From: Nitrospinaceae bacterium
Lineage (GTDB): Bacteria; Nitrospinota; Nitrospinia; Nitrospinales; Nitrospinaceae
DNA length: 64,000 nucleotides
Assembly: GCA_028278405.1 (NCBI GenBank)
Contig: JANQEK010000005.1
Span: forward strand, 55,699 to 119,698
Direction: 5' to 3'
Shown: positions 61,649 through 64,000 of the stretch, piece by piece
Layout: every line of letters begins with the position of its first letter
Numbering within the stretch: the first letter of the stretch is position 1
The notes under the pieces: generated by a model
The model's database searches: none
Told to the model about the DNA's origin: nothing
What the model saw: only the letters and a program-made list of their open reading frames with translations
Program-made: the position numbers and the translations under genes

Positions 61649-64000
61649 ATGAATCCAGTTCATGCCAAGCCTGCTAAATCAACCAATGCACCTGGGCAGG
61701 CGAAGCCACCCGCCAATCCCCCCACGGCTCAAAAGGTACCTGGACGGCGCGCTTCAGATAAATTAAAGCCTATAGTCAACCGGATTCTTTCTGCAGAAAG
61801 CGTCACGAAGACCCTTTTTGAGCTTACCGAGGAATTGCAGCAACTCTTTGACGCCGATAAAGTCACGGTCTATGCCATCGACCGTCCGAAAAGGCAGCTA
61901 TTCTCACGTAATTTTGCATCCTCCGAAAGTCAGGAAATACGGGTCGATATCTCTCCCAAAAGCCTGGCGGGGTTTGTTGCGGCTTCTGGGCGGACTCTCA
62001 ATATTCATGATGCGTATGACAAAAAGGAACTTGGGAAAATTCATCCGGAATTAAATCTGGACACTAAATGGGATGAAAAACTGGGTTATAGAACCAAATC
62101 CTGCCTGATTATCGCCCTGCCGCACAACAAGAAATTGATGGGTGTCCTTCAAATCATCAACAAAAAATCCGAACCTCACTTTACCGAGGAAGATGTACGT
62201 CTGGCAAAGGAATTGGCCGGCAACCTGGGACACTCCATCGTTAAAATGCAGTCGGAAATTATCGAGGAAAAAATTCAAGCGACCTCCCACGCCATTCATA
62301 CCGCATCAAGCCTGCAGGAGATCCTGGTAGAACTTCGAATGCCGATTCTCCAGTTATTCGAAGCCAAAATGGTGACTATCTACGCGGTTGACAAAGCGAA
62401 AGATGAGATCTACTCGCAAGTGCGGCCGGGAGACACACTGGAAGAAATTCGCCTGCCCATTTCTCCCGAAAGTATTGCCGGTTGTGTGGCTATGGAGAAA
62501 AGACCCGTCAACATCAAAAACGTCAATGATCAGGTGGAATTGGTCAAATATCATCCGGAATTGGCGTTTGATCAATCCTGGGACTCTTTATCAGGGGAAA
62601 AGGCAAAAAGCATGTTGGTCTGCCCCTTGATCCATGAAGGGGAATTGATGGGGGTCCTCCAACTGGTTAACAAGCAAAACGAAGAACCCTTCAACGTCAA
62701 TGACGAAAAATGCATTCTAGCCATCGGGCAATCTCTGGCGCTCGCGCTTTACAACCAACAGAGACAAGCTAAGACCAAACCTACCAAGTTCAGCTACTTG
62801 ATCAACAACGGAATGCTGAGCCAAGAAGAACTGACTGAAGCGATTACCTCGGCCCGCACCCAGGGAGTTGACATTGAAGCGATTCTTTTGGGTGAACTGA
62901 AGATCAAGCGGAATGACTACGGTAAATCCCTGGAAGAATTCTATAAAGTTCCTTATGTAGGATTTTCGGACCAGATGGTCCTCCCGCAATCCCTTTTTAC
63001 CGGCCTGAATACTAATTTCCTGGCCAAAAATAATTGGCTGCCGATCGAAAAAAGTGAAAACAAAGTCACCATTCTGATCGACAACCCCGCCAACCAGGAC
63101 AAGATTCAGAATATCAAACTGATTTTTTCGAAAAAGGCCCTCGAATTCAAAGTAGGACTGAAAGCGGATATTCATGATTTCCTCAAGGTCACTCCGGATG
63201 GTGCGAGCATAGATGATGATATCGATGAACCGGTAGAAACCGAAGAAGTTTCCAGTCTGCTGGATGCTCTGCAAAACGAAGCGGAAGATGCAGCCACGGC
63301 GGTCGACGCTGACGATGATGACAGTGCTAACGCTATCAGCGAAACGGACAGTACTATTGTCAAGCTGGTGAACAAAATCCTGATCGATGCCTACGATATG
63401 GGTGTTTCGGATATTCATATTGAGCCGGGCGTGGGGAAGAAACTCATGAGGGTCCGTTATCGAAAAGACGGGGCCTGCCGGGTTTATCAGGAAATCCCGC
63501 CGATGTACAAGCAGGCTTTTATTTCACGTATCAAGATTATGTCACGATTGGATATTGCAGAGCGACGCATGCCTCAGGACGGCAAAATCAAGATGAAATA
63601 CGGGAAAAAAGAGATTGAATACCGCGTCGCAACCTGTCCCACGGTAGGCGGCAATGAAGATGCCGTTTTGCGTATTCTGGCAGCCAGCAAACCGATTCCT
63701 TTGGAAAACATGAATTTTTCCAAAAGAAATCTGGAAATGATTCAAACCTATTCACAGAAACCATATGGGCTGATCTTGTGTGTGGGACCGACCGGTTCGG
63801 GTAAAACGACAACCCTGCACTCCACCTTGGGATTTATCAACAAACCGGACCGGAAAATTTGGACTGCGGAGGATCCGGTGGAAATCACCCAGGACGGCCT
63901 GCGCCAGGTCCAGATGCTTCCAAAGATCGGTTTGGATTTCGCACGCGCGATGCGTTCTTTTCTCCGTGGTGACCCCGATGTCATCATGGTGGGTGAGATG
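61649..64000 (+). CDS. GAF-GAF-MshEN-GspE/PilB-type ATPase (runs off window)
   Basis: The first 784 residues of a large traffic ATPase. Pro/Ala-rich start (1-40), GAF domain 1 (about 40-200), GAF domain 2 (205-370), a MshEN/T2SSE_N-like module (375-490; KFSYLINNGMLSQEELTEAI), an acidic linker (517-566), and the N2 plus ATPase part with DIHIEP, RVRYRKDGACR and Walker A GPTGSGKTT (713-721), then GDPDVIMVGEM at the edge. It powers a type II secretion or type IV pilus system, here with two predicted small-ligand-sensing domains in front. ATG has only a weak ribosome-binding site. Confidence 0.85.
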   Translation, partial: MNPVHAKPAKSTNAPGQAKPPANPPTAQKVPGRRASDKLKPIVNRILSAESVTKTLFELTEELQQLFDADKVTVYAIDRPKRQLFSRNFASSESQEIRVDISPKSLAGFVAASGRTLNIHDAYDKKELGKIHPELNLDTKWDEKLGYRTKSCLIIALPHNKKLMGVLQIINKKSEPHFTEEDVRLAKELAGNLGHSIVKMQSEIIEEKIQATSHAIHTASSLQEILVELRMPILQLFEAKMVTIYAVDKAKDEIYSQVRPGDTLEEIRLPISPESIAGCVAMEKRPVNIKNVNDQVELVKYHPELAFDQSWDSLSGEKAKSMLVCPLIHEGELMGVLQLVNKQNEEPFNVNDEKCILAIGQSLALALYNQQRQAKTKPTKFSYLINNGMLSQEELTEAITSARTQGVDIEAILLGELKIKRNDYGKSLEEFYKVPYVGFSDQMVLPQSLFTGLNTNFLAKNNWLPIEKSENKVTILIDNPANQDKIQNIKLIFSKKALEFKVGLKADIHDFLKVTPDGASIDDDIDEPVETEEVSSLLDALQNEAEDAATAVDADDDDSANAISETDSTIVKLVNKILIDAYDMGVSDIHIEPGVGKKLMRVRYRKDGACRVYQEIPPMYKQAFISRIKIMSRLDIAERRMPQDGKIKMKYGKKEIEYRVATCPTVGGNEDAVLRILAASKPIPLENMNFSKRNLEMIQTYSQKPYGLILCVGPTGSGKTTTLHSTLGFINKPDRKIWTAEDPVEITQDGLRQVQMLPKIGLDFARAMRSFLRGDPDVIMVGEM

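Overview
The window is 64 kb of a bacterial chromosome of moderate GC with densely packed housekeeping genes. No rRNA, tRNA, IS element or CRISPR array was found. The gene set suggests a Gram-negative, respiring, lipoprotein-rich bacterium. The best clue to lineage is a cytochrome bd-like membrane oxidase subunit followed by a membrane-anchored dihaem cytochrome c (17154-20567). This layout resembles the bd-like oxidases described in nitrite oxidisers of the Nitrospira/Nitrospina type. Together with fructose-bisphosphatase, acetyl-CoA synthetase and several c-type cytochromes, it makes a marine Nitrospinota-like organism my preferred guess. This is inference; no phylogenetic marker was compared.

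Layout. 1-3543 (minus): the fatty-acid/ribosome operon DUF177-rpmF-plsX-fabH-fabD (fabD runs off the left edge), with a good promoter at 3515-3543. 3568-8412: xerC/D, then fbp-hisS and fur on plus, and an SUMF1-type lipoprotein. 8601-16911: a large TPR lipoprotein, acsA, a DUF1566 protein, a divergent HEPN-like protein, rdgB, a membrane lipoprotein and rlmN. 17154-20567: the bd-like oxidase/cytochrome c pair. 20695-28892: small proteins (LRR, BolA, zinc ribbon), lpdA, a MOSC protein, a REC-GAF-GGDEF protein, and sppA with an unknown partner. 28912-33666: a second SUMF1-type protein, a TRAP transporter pair, ogt-recO, ridA and a small dihaem cytochrome. 33683-41855: ugd, a tetrahaem cytochrome c, queA, HU, and the operon mtnP-hemL-eno-ftsB.

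41960-45785 is the accessory part. A four-gene block (cupin, membrane protein, 3-hydroxyisobutyrate-dehydrogenase-like oxidoreductase, XRE-metallo-beta-lactamase fusion) is tightly bracketed by a 20-bp perfect direct repeat. Next to it is an AT-rich pentapeptide-repeat membrane protein. 45886-48867: leuB-asd and truA. 49211-50551: an Mrp/ApbC-type ATPase paired with a zinc-ribbon/PCP_red protein. 50742-55227: two secreted proteins, a subtilisin with FG-GAP repeats and a glycoside-hydrolase-like protein whose Shine-Dalgarno sequence lies in a perfect hairpin. 55318-64000: DUF971, a second Mrp, parC-parE and the start of a GAF-GAF-GspE/PilB-type ATPase.

The most unusual items are the oxidase with its 42-residue poly-acidic periplasmic tract, the repeat-bounded block, the sequestered ribosome-binding site, the Mrp/PCP_red pair, and an 11-bp-phased array of DnaA-box-like sequences at 11104-11134. 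Promoters and terminators listed were found by eye only. Residue numbers were counted by hand.
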